A DNA stretch of 64,000 bases from Pseudomonas mandelii (lineage in GTDB: Bacteria; Pseudomonadota; Gammaproteobacteria; Pseudomonadales; Pseudomonadaceae): assembly GCF_900106065.1 (NCBI RefSeq), contig NZ_LT629796.1, forward strand, positions 4,309,501 through 4,373,500, written 5' to 3'. Below are positions 52,106 through 60,635 of this stretch, piece by piece. Position numbers and translations under genes: made by a program. Numbering within the stretch: the stretch's first letter is position 1; every line of letters starts with the position of its first letter. The notes beneath the pieces were generated by a model. It had not been told where the DNA came from. It searched no databases and worked only from the letters and a program-made list of their open reading frames with translations.

Positions 52106-53095
52106 TCAAGCTACTTCACACAGGGCAGTCGGATCGATGGAAAGTGCCAGGCGCTGACCATCGGGGTGCAGATCGGCCGCCGAGCGGTTCAGCACATCCA
52201 CCACCAATTCCACGCCCCGGGCTTCGACCCGATAGCGAATCACGTTGCCCAGCAAACTGTGGCTGCGTACTTGCGCATCAAGCTCGCCATTGAGGCTCAG
52301 CTCGATGGCTTCCGGGCGAATCGCGATGCGGTGGTTGATCGGCCGTTGCAGCAGTTTCGAGGCGCTGTCGGCGTCCAGCAGGTTGTAGTTGCCGATGAAA
52401 CCGGCGGCAAACACATCCACGGGCGCGGTGTAGAGGGTTTCGGCGTCGCCGCTCTGTACGATCTTTCCCTGATTCATCAGGAAAATCCGGTCAGACATGG
52501 TCAGGGCTTCTTCCTGATCGTGCGTGACGAAGATCGTGGTCAGACCGAGTTCACGCTGGATCTGACGGATCTGTTCGCGCAGGTGCTTGCGAATCCGCGC
52601 ATCGAGGGCCGACAGCGGTTCGTCCAGCAACAACAGCCGCGGACGGGTAACCAATGAGCGGGCGAGGGCCACGCGCTGGCACTGGCCGCCCGACAATTGA
52701 TGCGGGTAGCGCGCGGCGAAGTCATTGAGCTCCACCAGTTTCAGCACTTCGACGACACGCTTCTGGCTGTCGTCGGCGTTGACCTTTTGCATGCGCAGAC
52801 CGAAGGCGATGTTCTGCTCCACGGTCATGTTGGGGAACAGTGCATAACTCTGGAACACCATGCCAATCCCGCGTTTCTGTGGGCTCATCGGAACCAGATC
52901 GACGCCCTCCAGCAGAATCTTGCCGCCATCCACCGACGTCAGGCCGGCGATGCAACGCAACAGCGTGGACTTGCCGCAACCGGACGGGCCGAGGAGGGTG
53001 ACGAACTCACCTTTCTGGATTTCGCAGTTGATGTCGCTGAAGACGGTGGTGCCCGCGTAATTTTTTTGAAGATGTTGGACGCTGACATAGCTCAT
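52106..53095 (-). CDS. ABC transporter ATPase (spermidine/AEP-type, PotA/PhnT-like)
   Basis: The last gene of a four-gene overlapping unit. A 329-residue ATPase with Walker A GPSGCGKSTLLRC (about residue 37), Q-loop VFQSYALFPNMTVEQN, signature LSGGQCQRVALARSL, Walker B LLLLDEPLSALD, and the switch His in IFVTHDQEEALTM. A TOBE-like C-terminal region follows. It belongs to the PotA/FbpC/PhnT group of importers. It starts 4 bp inside the previous permease gene. Substrate is discussed at the solute-binding protein (55716). Confidence 0.94.
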   Translation of the reverse strand: MSYVSVQHLQKNYAGTTVFSDINCEIQKGEFVTLLGPSGCGKSTLLRCIAGLTSVDGGKILLEGVDLVPMSPQKRGIGMVFQSYALFPNMTVEQNIAFGLRMQKVNADDSQKRVVEVLKLVELNDFAARYPHQLSGGQCQRVALARSLVTRPRLLLLDEPLSALDARIRKHLREQIRQIQRELGLTTIFVTHDQEEALTMSDRIFLMNQGKIVQSGDAETLYTAPVDVFAAGFIGNYNLLDADSASKLLQRPINHRIAIRPEAIELSLNGELDAQVRSHSLLGNVIRYRVEARGVELVVDVLNRSAADLHPDGQRLALSIDPTALCEVA

Positions 53096-53892
53096 TCGCT
53101 TTTGTCCTTGTTCAAGATATTGGCCGCCCAGGTCAGAACCAGCACAAAGAAGAAGTAGGAAATCACCAGCGCACTGGTGAAGTGGCCGCTGCTGTTACGC
53201 ATGTTGTTGAGGTAGACCTGCAAGGTTTCGTAGCGGGTGCCGACCAGGATGTTGGCGAACACGAATTCACCGAACAGGAACGAGAACGACAGCAGCAATG
53301 CCACCATCAACCCCTTGCGCAGGTTCGGCAGCACCACCAGGAACGCGGCTTGCCAGGTGCTGGCACCGAGCAGTTGTGCGGCGTCCATCAGGTCGCGCAG
53401 GTTGATCGCTTGCAGGTTGTTGGTGATCGCCCGGTACATGAACGGCAGCGCGATGGTGAAGTAGCAGCCGATCAGAATCCACGGCGTACCGACCATCGCA
53501 AACGGCCCGGAACCGTAGAGCTGCAACAGCCCCACCGAGGACACCACCGGCGGCACCGCGAAGGGCAGCAGGATCAGGATGTTCATCAGCGCATCGAGTT
53601 TGGGGAAGTGGTAATGCACCACGAACAGCAGCGGCAGAATCAGCACCACTGACAGAATCAACGCGCCGACGCAGACGAGTAGCGACTGACCGAAGGCATG
53701 CAGAAAGCGCGGATCGCTCCACAGCTGGATGTACCACTTGAAGGTAAAGCCACTGGGCAGAATGGTCGCCGACCAACTGCTGGCGATCGAGTAGATCAAC
53801 GTCCCGGCCAGCGGCAACAACAGAATGGCAAACAGCACGTACACCACCACCCGGTGATAGACACCGGCGGGGCCCAGTTCAGCGCGAGACAT
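53092..53892 (-). CDS. ABC transporter permease (PotC/PhnV-like)
   Basis: A 266-residue inner-membrane permease with about six helices. The EAA-type loop, where the ATPase couples, lies in DAAQLLGASTWQAAFLVVLP. It overlaps the partner permease gene by 14 bp and the ATPase gene by 4 bp. Opening residues are MSRAELGPAGVYHRV. It forms the channel with the product of the 53879 gene. Confidence 0.93.
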   Translation of the reverse strand: MSRAELGPAGVYHRVVVYVLFAILLLPLAGTLIYSIASSWSATILPSGFTFKWYIQLWSDPRFLHAFGQSLLVCVGALILSVVLILPLLFVVHYHFPKLDALMNILILLPFAVPPVVSSVGLLQLYGSGPFAMVGTPWILIGCYFTIALPFMYRAITNNLQAINLRDLMDAAQLLGASTWQAAFLVVLPNLRKGLMVALLLSFSFLFGEFVFANILVGTRYETLQVYLNNMRNSSGHFTSALVISYFFFVLVLTWAANILNKDKSE

Positions 53893-54724
53893 GGTAGCTC
53901 CTCTTCAACAGCAGCTGATGCACGATGGTCACCAGGGTCATCAACGCCACGAGTACCACGGCCAGGGCGCTGGCCAGGTTCGGATCCAGGGAAATGTCGC
54001 CGGACACCATCGCCGCGATGCGGATCGGCAGTACGTTGAAGTTGCCGGTGGTCAGCGCGTAAACCGTGGCGTAGGCGCCAAGCGCGTTGGCCAGCAAAAT
54101 CACGAAAGTGCCGAGCAGCGCAGGGGTCAGCACCGGCAAACCGATGTGGCGCCAGAACTGCCAGCCGTTGGCGCCGAGCAGTTCGGCGGACTCACGCCAG
54201 TCTTCGCGCAAGGCATCGAACGCCGGATAAAGCAGCAGCACGCCCAATGGAATCTGGAAGTAGGTGTAGAGAATGATCAGCCCGGTTTTCGAATACAGGT
54301 TGAAGTCCTGAATGATCCCGGCCTGCTTGAGCATGATGGTGAAGCTGCCGTTGAACCCCAGCAAAATGATGAAGGCAAAGGCCAGGGGCACGCCGGCGAA
54401 GTTGCTGGTCATGTTGGCGAAAGCATTCACGAAGTTACGCAGTTTCGAGTCGACCCGGCGCAGGGAATAGGCGCCGAGCACCGCGATGATGATCCCGAAT
54501 ACGCTGGACCAGAAACTGATCTCGAGGCTGTACTGGATCGCTTGCAGATAGAACTTCGAATTGAAGATCTTGGTGAAGTTGGCCAGGCCCCAGCCGAACT
54601 CTTCCGATTGCAGGCTGTTGATCATTACCCAGACCAGCGGCGCGATCTCGAACACGATAAAAAACAGAGCGAAAGGCACCAGGCACAACGCTGCCAGCCA
54701 TTTACCACGGGTCATGGCATTCAC
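53879..54724 (-). CDS. ABC transporter permease (PotB/PhnU-like)
   Basis: A 281-residue inner-membrane permease with about six helices starting MNAMTRGKWLAALCLVPFAL. The coupling loop is in ESAELLGANGWQFWRHIGLP. It overlaps the phosphodiesterase gene by 4 bp upstream and the second permease by 14 bp downstream, so the whole set is translationally coupled. Confidence 0.93.
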   Translation of the reverse strand: MNAMTRGKWLAALCLVPFALFFIVFEIAPLVWVMINSLQSEEFGWGLANFTKIFNSKFYLQAIQYSLEISFWSSVFGIIIAVLGAYSLRRVDSKLRNFVNAFANMTSNFAGVPLAFAFIILLGFNGSFTIMLKQAGIIQDFNLYSKTGLIILYTYFQIPLGVLLLYPAFDALREDWRESAELLGANGWQFWRHIGLPVLTPALLGTFVILLANALGAYATVYALTTGNFNVLPIRIAAMVSGDISLDPNLASALAVVLVALMTLVTIVHQLLLKRSYHVSR

Positions 54725-55527
54725 TTGAGCAGCTCCCGGCAGACAGGTTTGTCGTGGGCCACGCCCAGCAGTTCGCAGACCGTGCCGCAGATGTCAGTCT
54801 GTTTGGGCGCGGCGCTGGTGTTGAAGCTGAAGGCATCGCCCAGGACAAACAGCGGCACTTCCCGTTCTTCCGCCAGCAGGCCGTTGTGCGAGCGGTCGTT
54901 GTTCATGCCGTGGTCGGCGGTCACCAGCACTTGGTAGCCGGCGTCGAGCCAGGTTTGCAGGTAGTCGGCCAGGATAATGTCCACCGAGCGGGCACTGTTG
55001 CGGTATTGCGGGGTGTCGAGGCCGTGCTTGTGCCCGGCGTCGTCGATGTTCATGGGGTGGATCAACAAAAAGTTGGGCGCGTGGCGCAGACGCAGGTTTT
55101 CAGCGTCGGCGAACAGGTGCGAATCCGGGTAGTGATCGTTCCAGTAGAAGTGACCGTGCTGGATCGGCAGGTCGGGGTTGTCGGTGTGACGATCCCGGGC
55201 GGCCTCGAACGGCGAGCGGTTATACAACTCGCTGACCCAGTGATAGGCCGCGGCGGCGGTAGTCAGGCCGGCATCCGTGGCGTAGTGATAAATGCTGCGC
55301 TGGTTGGACAGGCGCGCGACGTTGTTGTGGACGATGCCGCTCTCGATGGGCGGGACGCCGGTGAGGATGCATTCGTAAAGCGGTCGGGACAGGGCCGGCA
55401 GTTCGCACTCCAGTTTGTAGAGTGCCGCGCGTCCTGCGCCGACGTAAGCCTGCAGGTGCCCCAAGGCGTGGCGCGCGACTTCATAGTTGAGGCCGTCGAG
55501 CACGACAAGGATGACGTTGTGCTTCAT
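54721..55527 (-). CDS. alkaline-phosphatase-superfamily phosphodiesterase/pyrophosphatase-like enzyme
   Basis: A 268-residue enzyme of the alkaline phosphatase superfamily (nucleotide pyrophosphatase/phosphodiesterase type). Metal ligands are visible in ILVVLDGLNYE, NIDDAGHKHGL, VTADHGMNND and SHNGLL; the nucleophile is probably the Ser in PALSRPLYECILTG. I chose the ATG at 55527 over the in-frame 55584, which falls next to a REPIN. There is no signal peptide, so it should act in the cytoplasm on the imported compound. Substrates in this group include phosphonoacetate, nucleotide pyrophosphates and phosphodiesters; which applies is unknown. Confidence 0.85.
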   Translation of the reverse strand: MKHNVILVVLDGLNYEVARHALGHLQAYVGAGRAALYKLECELPALSRPLYECILTGVPPIESGIVHNNVARLSNQRSIYHYATDAGLTTAAAAYHWVSELYNRSPFEAARDRHTDNPDLPIQHGHFYWNDHYPDSHLFADAENLRLRHAPNFLLIHPMNIDDAGHKHGLDTPQYRNSARSVDIILADYLQTWLDAGYQVLVTADHGMNNDRSHNGLLAEEREVPLFVLGDAFSFNTSAAPKQTDICGTVCELLGVAHDKPVCRELLK

Positions 55528-55584
55528 AGGGGCAAAAACTCCGCGAAACAGACATTCATAAAACTTGAATTCACCACGGTCCAT

Positions 55585-55675
55585 TGTGGGAGCGAGCCTG
55601 CTCGCGAAGGCGTCGAGTCAGTCAACACAGGTGTTGAATGTCAGTCCGCTTTTCGCGAGCAGGCTCGCTCCTGCA
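55585..55675. repeat. REPIN between the solute-binding protein gene and the rest of its operon
   Basis: TGTGGGAGCGAGCCTGCTCG (55585-55604) and the inverted TTCGCGAGCAGGCTCGCTCC (55652-55671) form a strong pair. Confidence 0.9.
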
Positions 55676-55689
55676 TTTGGATCTCCATC

Positions 55690-55709
55690 AGCCCGACAGA
55701 AGTCGGGCT
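55690..55709 (-). terminator. hairpin just after the solute-binding protein gene
   Basis: AGCCCGAC and GTCGGGCT form an 8-bp perfect stem with a 4-base loop, 6 bases after the stop codon. There is no T run, so it may protect the mRNA 3' end or attenuate rather than fully stop transcription. Confidence 0.6.
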
Positions 55710-55715
55710 ACAGGG

Positions 55716-56780
55716 TTATTTCATTTCGACGAGGACTTCTTCGTTCCACTTCTGCGGCAAAGCCTTGGAAGTCTTTTCCCACGCATCCGCGTCTTTGATC
55801 GGCGTGACCTTTTTGTACTGCTCGTTTGGCAGCAGCTTGGCCTGGACGTCAGCCGGCAGCTTGATGTGCTCGGCGCGGATTGGACGGGCATTACCTTTCG
55901 CCAGGTTGATCTGACCGGCATCGCTGAAGATGTATTCGCGGGTCAGCTTGGCGGCGTTCGGGTTCTTCGCGTATTTGTTGATGATGGTGGTGTAGCCGGA
56001 AATCACCGAACCGTCGGAAGGGATCAGCACCACGTAGTCATCGGGGTTCGCCATCTTGGCCTTGTAGCTCAGGCCGTTGAAATCCCAGACCACGCCGACT
56101 TCGATTTCACCCTTTTCCATCGTGGCGATGGTCGGGTTGGCCATGGACAGGCGGCCCTGCTTGGCGATATCTGCGAACAGCAACAACGCTGGCTGCAGGT
56201 TCTTTTCGTCGCCACCGTTGGCCAGTGCGGCGGCCAGTACACCGTTGGCGGCCTGGGCGGCGGTGCTCACGTCACCGATCGACACCTTGTATTTACCGGT
56301 TTTCAGATCCGCCCACTTGGTCGGAGCTTCGGAACCGTGCAGCAGCTTCTTGTTGATGATGAACGCGATGGTGCCGGTGTACGCCAGTGCCCAGTTGCCG
56401 TCCTTGTCCTTGGCCCAGTCCGGGATCTGGTCCCAGGTGCTTGGCTTGTAGGGTTGCACCACGCCTTGTTTGACCGCGATCGGGCCGAAGGCTGCGCCGA
56501 CGTCGCCGATGTCGGCACTGGCGTTGTCTTTCTCGGCGGCGAACTTGGCGATTTCCTGCGCCGAGCTCATGTCGGTGTCGATGTGTTTCAAGCCGTATTT
56601 CGTGGCCAGGTCTGCCCAGGTGCCTTTCCAGTTGGCCCAGTCATCGGGCATGCCGACGCTATTGACCGCACCTTCCGCTTTCGCAGCGGCTTCCAGGGTT
56701 TTCATATCATCAGCGGCCATGGCGGCGCTGCACATGGCAATGGTCGAGCCTAACAGTGATGCCAGGAAAAGCTTTTTCAT
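55716..56780 (-). CDS. periplasmic ABC solute-binding protein (iron/spermidine/AEP-type)
   Basis: A 354-residue binding protein with signal peptide MKKLFLASLLGSTIAMCSAA (cleavage after AMA). It belongs to the family that includes FbpA, PotD and 2-aminoethylphosphonate binding proteins. Segments ADIGDVGAAFGPIAVKQGVV and EVGVVWDFNGLSYKAKM lie where such proteins bind ligand. It is the first gene of the uptake operon and has a TGGTCTAG operator 46 bp upstream. The gene order (binding protein, phosphodiesterase, two permeases, ATPase, divergent GntR regulator) suggests import of a phosphorus compound (inference). Confidence 0.9.
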   Translation of the reverse strand: MKKLFLASLLGSTIAMCSAAMAADDMKTLEAAAKAEGAVNSVGMPDDWANWKGTWADLATKYGLKHIDTDMSSAQEIAKFAAEKDNASADIGDVGAAFGPIAVKQGVVQPYKPSTWDQIPDWAKDKDGNWALAYTGTIAFIINKKLLHGSEAPTKWADLKTGKYKVSIGDVSTAAQAANGVLAAALANGGDEKNLQPALLLFADIAKQGRLSMANPTIATMEKGEIEVGVVWDFNGLSYKAKMANPDDYVVLIPSDGSVISGYTTIINKYAKNPNAAKLTREYIFSDAGQINLAKGNARPIRAEHIKLPADVQAKLLPNEQYKKVTPIKDADAWEKTSKALPQKWNEEVLVEMK

Positions 56781-56825
56781 CCGAAGCTCCTTTGGGCGTT
56801 TTCAACGCTGCGATTGCGGTTGTGT

Positions 56826-56837
56826 TGGTCTAGGTCA
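56826..56837. promoter_or_regulatory. candidate UTRA-regulator operator near the binding-protein gene
   Basis: TGGTCTAGGTCA shares its first eight bases with the site at 57104 and has partial twofold symmetry. It lies 46 bp upstream of the binding-protein start. Confidence 0.6.
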
Positions 56838-57103
56838 GCAATACCTGAGCCAATTTAGGCGCCGCTGATGACATTTTGATGTCGACGATCGGTCGGCCTA
56901 CATTTTTCGAGCGGTGATGCTCAGGCTTGCGAGTAAGCGTAGACCATGGCTAAAGGGCTGATACGAAAGGACTTGGCCGTGAATTTGCAGGTGTCTGGCG
57001 CAACCGTTCGGCGGCTTTGTCATCTGCCAGTCACAAGCAGTGCCTAGGCTTGCAGGGAGTTGATAGAGCCAGTTTGAATCACGGTTCTGCCCCGAAACAG
57101 TGC

Positions 57104-57115
57104 TGGTCTAGTCCA
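57104..57115. promoter_or_regulatory. candidate UTRA-regulator operator near the regulator gene
   Basis: TGGTCTAGTCCA is an almost perfect palindrome (TGG-CTAG-CCA) ending 11 bp before the regulator ATG. Confidence 0.65.
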
Positions 57116-57126
57116 GATAGGTAACG

Positions 57127-57843
57127 TTGATGCGCATCGAGACAACCAAAGCGGTGACAGCCATCGGGCAGGTTCTGCAAGAACAGCTCGACCATGGCCT
57201 GTTGGCGCCCGGGAGCAAACTGCCGGCCGAGCGCAAGCTCAGTGAGTTGTTCGGCACCACGCGTATCACCGTGCGTGAAGCCTTGCTGCAACTGGAAGCC
57301 CAAGGGCAGATTTATCGGGAGGAACGCCGTGGCTGGTTCGTGTCGCCACCGCGTCTGGCTTACAACTTGATGCAGCGCAGTCACTTTCACGCGATGGTCA
57401 GCGCGCAGGGGCGGGTGCCGTCCACCGAGGTGATTTCGGCGCGGTTGCAACCGGCGTCGGCGGCGGTGTGTGCGTGGTTGCAGTTGCCGGCGCTGTCCAG
57501 TGTGATTCAGATCTGCCGGGCGCGGCGCATTGATGAGCGGCTGGTGCTCTATGTGGAGCACTACCTGAATCCGCAGTACTTTCCGGGGATTCTGGATTTC
57601 GATCTGAATCAGTCGATCACCGAGTTGTACGCCAGGCATTACGACTTGCACTACGGTCGGGTGCGTTTCGAGATCGTGCCGACGGCGTTGTCGGTGGATG
57701 CGGCGGCAGCGTTACGGGTGTCGGTGGGGAGCCCGGGGTTGCGGATTGCTCGGGTCAACTACGATCAGCACGAGCGGTTGATCGATTGCGACCTGGAGTT
57801 TTGGCGCCATGATGCGATTCATGTCGGGGTGGATGTGGTTTAG
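57127..57843 (+). CDS. GntR/UTRA (HutC-type) transcriptional regulator, PhnR-like
   Basis: A 238-residue regulator with an N-terminal GntR winged helix (KLPAERKLSELFGTTRITVR and EALLQLEAQGQIYREERRGW, about residues 32-75) and a C-terminal UTRA ligand domain (about 90-235; YVEHYLNPQYFPGILDFDL). It is divergent from the ABC uptake operon and likely controls it through the TGGTCTAG sites. The closest named group I recall is PhnR, regulator of aminoethylphosphonate uptake, but the ligand here is not proven. Confidence 0.9.
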   Translation: MMRIETTKAVTAIGQVLQEQLDHGLLAPGSKLPAERKLSELFGTTRITVREALLQLEAQGQIYREERRGWFVSPPRLAYNLMQRSHFHAMVSAQGRVPSTEVISARLQPASAAVCAWLQLPALSSVIQICRARRIDERLVLYVEHYLNPQYFPGILDFDLNQSITELYARHYDLHYGRVRFEIVPTALSVDAAAALRVSVGSPGLRIARVNYDQHERLIDCDLEFWRHDAIHVGVDVV

Positions 57844-57863
57844 CCAGGGAGACCGCGTCGCTC

Positions 57864-57932
57864 CCATCGCGAGCAGGCTCACTCCTACATTGGAATGCAT
57901 TTCAAATGTAGGAGTGAGCCTGCTCGCGATGG
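57864..57932. repeat. REPIN with 28-bp perfect arms
   Basis: The first 28 bases from 57864 (beginning CCATCGCGAGCAGG) are exactly complementary to the last 28 bases (57905-57932), with a 13-base loop that is itself nearly symmetric. It sits between convergent genes. Confidence 0.93.
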
Positions 57933-57955
57933 CGTCCTCACAGCCACCCTATCAA

Positions 57956-60124
57956 TCAAGTAGCAGATACATCCTTCTGCGGCCCACCACCGGCCGTCAG
58001 CACCTGCACACTCATTCGCGGCATCGCCAGGTCCATCCCGGCCTCATCCAGATGCCGCTTCAGCGACAGATTGAACGCCCGTGAAACTTCCCACTGCTTG
58101 ATCGGTGCAGTCTTGAACCGCGCCCGAAGAATCGCGTTGCCCGACTCGAAACTTTCGACACCCTGGATCTCCAGTGGCGACCAGATATTGCGCCGTTGCA
58201 GCGGGTCGGTGCGCATTTTCTGGCCGACTTCGCGCATCAGTTTGATCGCCTCGTCGATGTCCATGCTGGCGGGCACCGCCACCCGGAAGATCGCGTAGCC
58301 GAATTCCCGGGAGTAGTTCTTGATGCTTTTGATTTCGCTGAACGGAATGGTATGGACGATGCCGTCGATGTCCCGCAGGCGAACGGTGCGGATGGTCAGG
58401 CCTTCGACAGTGCCGAGGTGGCCGCCGACATCCACGTAGTCATCGATAGCCAGGGAATCTTCGATGATGATGAACAGGCCGGTGATCAAATCCGCGACCA
58501 GCGATTGCGCACCGAAACCGATGGCCAGGCCGATCACGCCGGCACCGGCCAGCAGTGGCGTGACGTTCATGCCCATGTTCGCCAGCGCGACGATCAGCGC
58601 AATGATGAAAATCGCCACGAACAGCACGTTGCGGATCAGCGGCATCATTGTCTGCGCGCGGGCGTTGGCCAGGCCTTTGCGCGAGCGGGTGAGGGCGTGG
58701 TGCACCGCGGTGTCGCTGAGGATCCAGATCAGCCAGGCAAAAATCAGCGTACCGGCGAGGCTGAACAGTTTGACGCTGACTTCATGGCCTTCGCCTTCGG
58801 TGAAGGCAATCAGCGACATGCCCCAGACTCGCAGGCCCAGTTCGATGAACACCAGCCAGACCACGAGATGGGCGAGGGTGTAGAAGAAACTTTTCAGGCG
58901 CTCTGAATACAGCGCATGACGCTTCACACCCTTTTGCGGTTTAAGCGAATGACGACGAACCAGGCCGTTGATGACCATGCACAACACCAGCAGCACGGTG
59001 CAGATCAGCGCCTGGCGCAATGCGGTGCTGGTGTCGCCCGCCGAGACGAAGGTGGCGAACAGCGAGATGCCCACCAGCACCAGCGCGGGCACGTACCAGA
59101 AGGTGCCGAGAATCTCGATGGTGTCGCTGAGCGCGCGGCGCGTCAGACGTCGGGACAACGGCTGGTTGCGGATCAGGTGGGCGATGGGGCGGCGGAAACG
59201 CAGGATGAACAGCCCGGTGGACAGCGCCGCCAGGACGTTGGCGACGGTGGCGGCGGAGTGGGCCAGGTGACTGCCCAGGCTGGCGACCAGGCGCGGATCG
59301 CTCAGTGCTTCACCGAATGCGGCGAAACTGCCGATCAGCCACAACGGTCGAAAGGCTTGATGGCGCAGGATGTACAAGGCCCGATGACGATGCGGGCCGT
59401 CGAGCAAGGAAAACGCGATCACGCAGATCGCCGAAAAACAGGTGCCGACCACCAGCGCGTAGGCCAGCACCATGGCCAGGCTTTTGCCCAAGGATGAGGG
59501 CAGGGCATAGCTCATGTAGACCGTGATGACCAAGGCAATCAGCCACGGCCCGAGTTTGCGCAGGGCGAAGCGCAACATGTCCAGGGCCTTGGGGTGTTGC
59601 GGCAGTTCTTCGGTGAGGCCGAAGCGCATGCGCACCCGGTGACTGACCCAGATCAGCGCAGCGGCCAGCAGGCTCCAGACCATCAGAATCATGGCGAAGG
59701 CAAAGATGATCGGCAGCCACTCGTTGGCCGGCAGCATCAGCGCGGTCAGTTCGTCTTTGGCCAGGTCAAATTCTTCGGACCAGCGCGTGAGCGGGCTGTC
59801 GGCACCGGAAAACTGTTTTTCGAAGGTGGCCAGTGTGCCGCCGATCAGGCCGAGCACGCCTTCTTCGGCGGCCGGCTGAGCTTTTTTGGTGACGTCGCGC
59901 AGCTTTTTCAGGTCCGCCAGCAGTTTGCTCCGCTGCTGATCGTTCTCCAGCGACTTGATGACTTCGTCCAGTGATTGGCCCAGCGGTTCTTGCGCTTCTG
60001 GCTGGGCCTTTGCCGAACTGTTGAGCAAGCCCGGCAAACCGACCGCCTGGGCAGGCGCCATCGGCAGCAGCGTCATCAGGCAGACAAGGAGGAAACACGG
60101 CAGGGCGAAAAGACGAGCGAACAC
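57956..60124 (-). CDS. MscS family mechanosensitive channel, large form with N-terminal extension
   Basis: A 722-residue inner-membrane channel protein starting at a GTG (60124). A signal peptide (MFARLFALPCFLLVCLMTLL, cleavage after AQA) is followed by a periplasmic coiled-coil region (about 30-125), then around eight to ten helices. The MscS pore/beta core is at about 525-700: LLAGAGVIGLAIGFGAQSLV, IDDYVDVGGHLGTVEGLTIR and HTIPFSEIKSIKNYSREF. It would open under membrane tension to protect against hypo-osmotic shock. It resembles YbdG/YbiO-size proteins more than MscK in length. Confidence 0.9.
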   Translation of the reverse strand: MFARLFALPCFLLVCLMTLLPMAPAQAVGLPGLLNSSAKAQPEAQEPLGQSLDEVIKSLENDQQRSKLLADLKKLRDVTKKAQPAAEEGVLGLIGGTLATFEKQFSGADSPLTRWSEEFDLAKDELTALMLPANEWLPIIFAFAMILMVWSLLAAALIWVSHRVRMRFGLTEELPQHPKALDMLRFALRKLGPWLIALVITVYMSYALPSSLGKSLAMVLAYALVVGTCFSAICVIAFSLLDGPHRHRALYILRHQAFRPLWLIGSFAAFGEALSDPRLVASLGSHLAHSAATVANVLAALSTGLFILRFRRPIAHLIRNQPLSRRLTRRALSDTIEILGTFWYVPALVLVGISLFATFVSAGDTSTALRQALICTVLLVLCMVINGLVRRHSLKPQKGVKRHALYSERLKSFFYTLAHLVVWLVFIELGLRVWGMSLIAFTEGEGHEVSVKLFSLAGTLIFAWLIWILSDTAVHHALTRSRKGLANARAQTMMPLIRNVLFVAIFIIALIVALANMGMNVTPLLAGAGVIGLAIGFGAQSLVADLITGLFIIIEDSLAIDDYVDVGGHLGTVEGLTIRTVRLRDIDGIVHTIPFSEIKSIKNYSREFGYAIFRVAVPASMDIDEAIKLMREVGQKMRTDPLQRRNIWSPLEIQGVESFESGNAILRARFKTAPIKQWEVSRAFNLSLKRHLDEAGMDLAMPRMSVQVLTAGGGPQKDVSAT

Positions 60125-60201
60125 TAGGCGGTCAACCTCGGGGGGGACGGATCGGCCGAGTGTACGAGCCCGTCAAAATCAATGCGAGCCAGGGACAGGA
60201 T

Positions 60202-60378
60202 TTATTCGTTGAGTTTGGCGAGGATCTTGAACACCACGGTGGCGAGGATCGTCAGCATGCCGATCCACATGGCGAACACGCCGGCGTTTTTGTCGCGGAA
60301 GTTGAAGCCGATTGCCAGCAAGATCATCCCGGCGAGAATGGGGATCAGCATGGCATGGAATGAAGACATCGAGATCAT
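60202..60378 (-). CDS. 58-residue membrane peptide
   Basis: A short frame starting at the ATG at 60378 with alternatives at 60369 and 60351. It encodes MISMSSFHAMLIPILAGMIL then two predicted membrane helices separated by GFNFRDKNAGVF and ends KILAKLNE. The composition and the clean open frame support a real gene, but the function is unknown. It lies between the MscS gene and a repeat element. Confidence 0.65.
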   Translation of the reverse strand: MISMSSFHAMLIPILAGMILLAIGFNFRDKNAGVFAMWIGMLTILATVVFKILAKLNE

Positions 60379-60470
60379 GGGTGACTGCCTTGTCGAAGGG
60401 GATAGCTTAAGTCTAGGTGGCTTTTGGGCGACCGGTGGTCAGAGATCAATCATGAATGCGGCGCGATCAT

Positions 60471-60604
60471 TGTGGCGAGGCAGCTTGCTCCCGCTGGGTT
60501 GCGAAGCAACCCCAAACCCAGCTATCGCGATCTTTCAGACAGCACGCATTCACCGGGGGTTGCGACTGCTGCGCAGTCGAGCGGGAGCAAGCTCCCTCGC
60601 CACA
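60471..60604. repeat. 134-bp inverted repeat element of a second repeat family
   Basis: TGTGGCGAGGCAGCTTGCTC (60471-60490) and the inverted GAGCAAGCTCCCTCGCCACA (60585-60604) border an inner part with its own hairpins (GGGTTGCGAAGCAACCCC and GACTGCTGCGCAGTC). It differs from the REP types seen elsewhere in the window. Confidence 0.8.
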
Positions 60605-60635
60605 GATAGCATTCCGGCCATTCATTGGCGCGAAA

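Larger units (their letters stand above)
56781..57126. promoter_or_regulatory. divergent promoter region of the ABC operon and its regulator
   Basis: A 346-bp gap without a gene. It contains two matching TGGTCTAG operator candidates, one near each gene (56826 and 57104). I see no other repeat in it. Confidence 0.7.
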
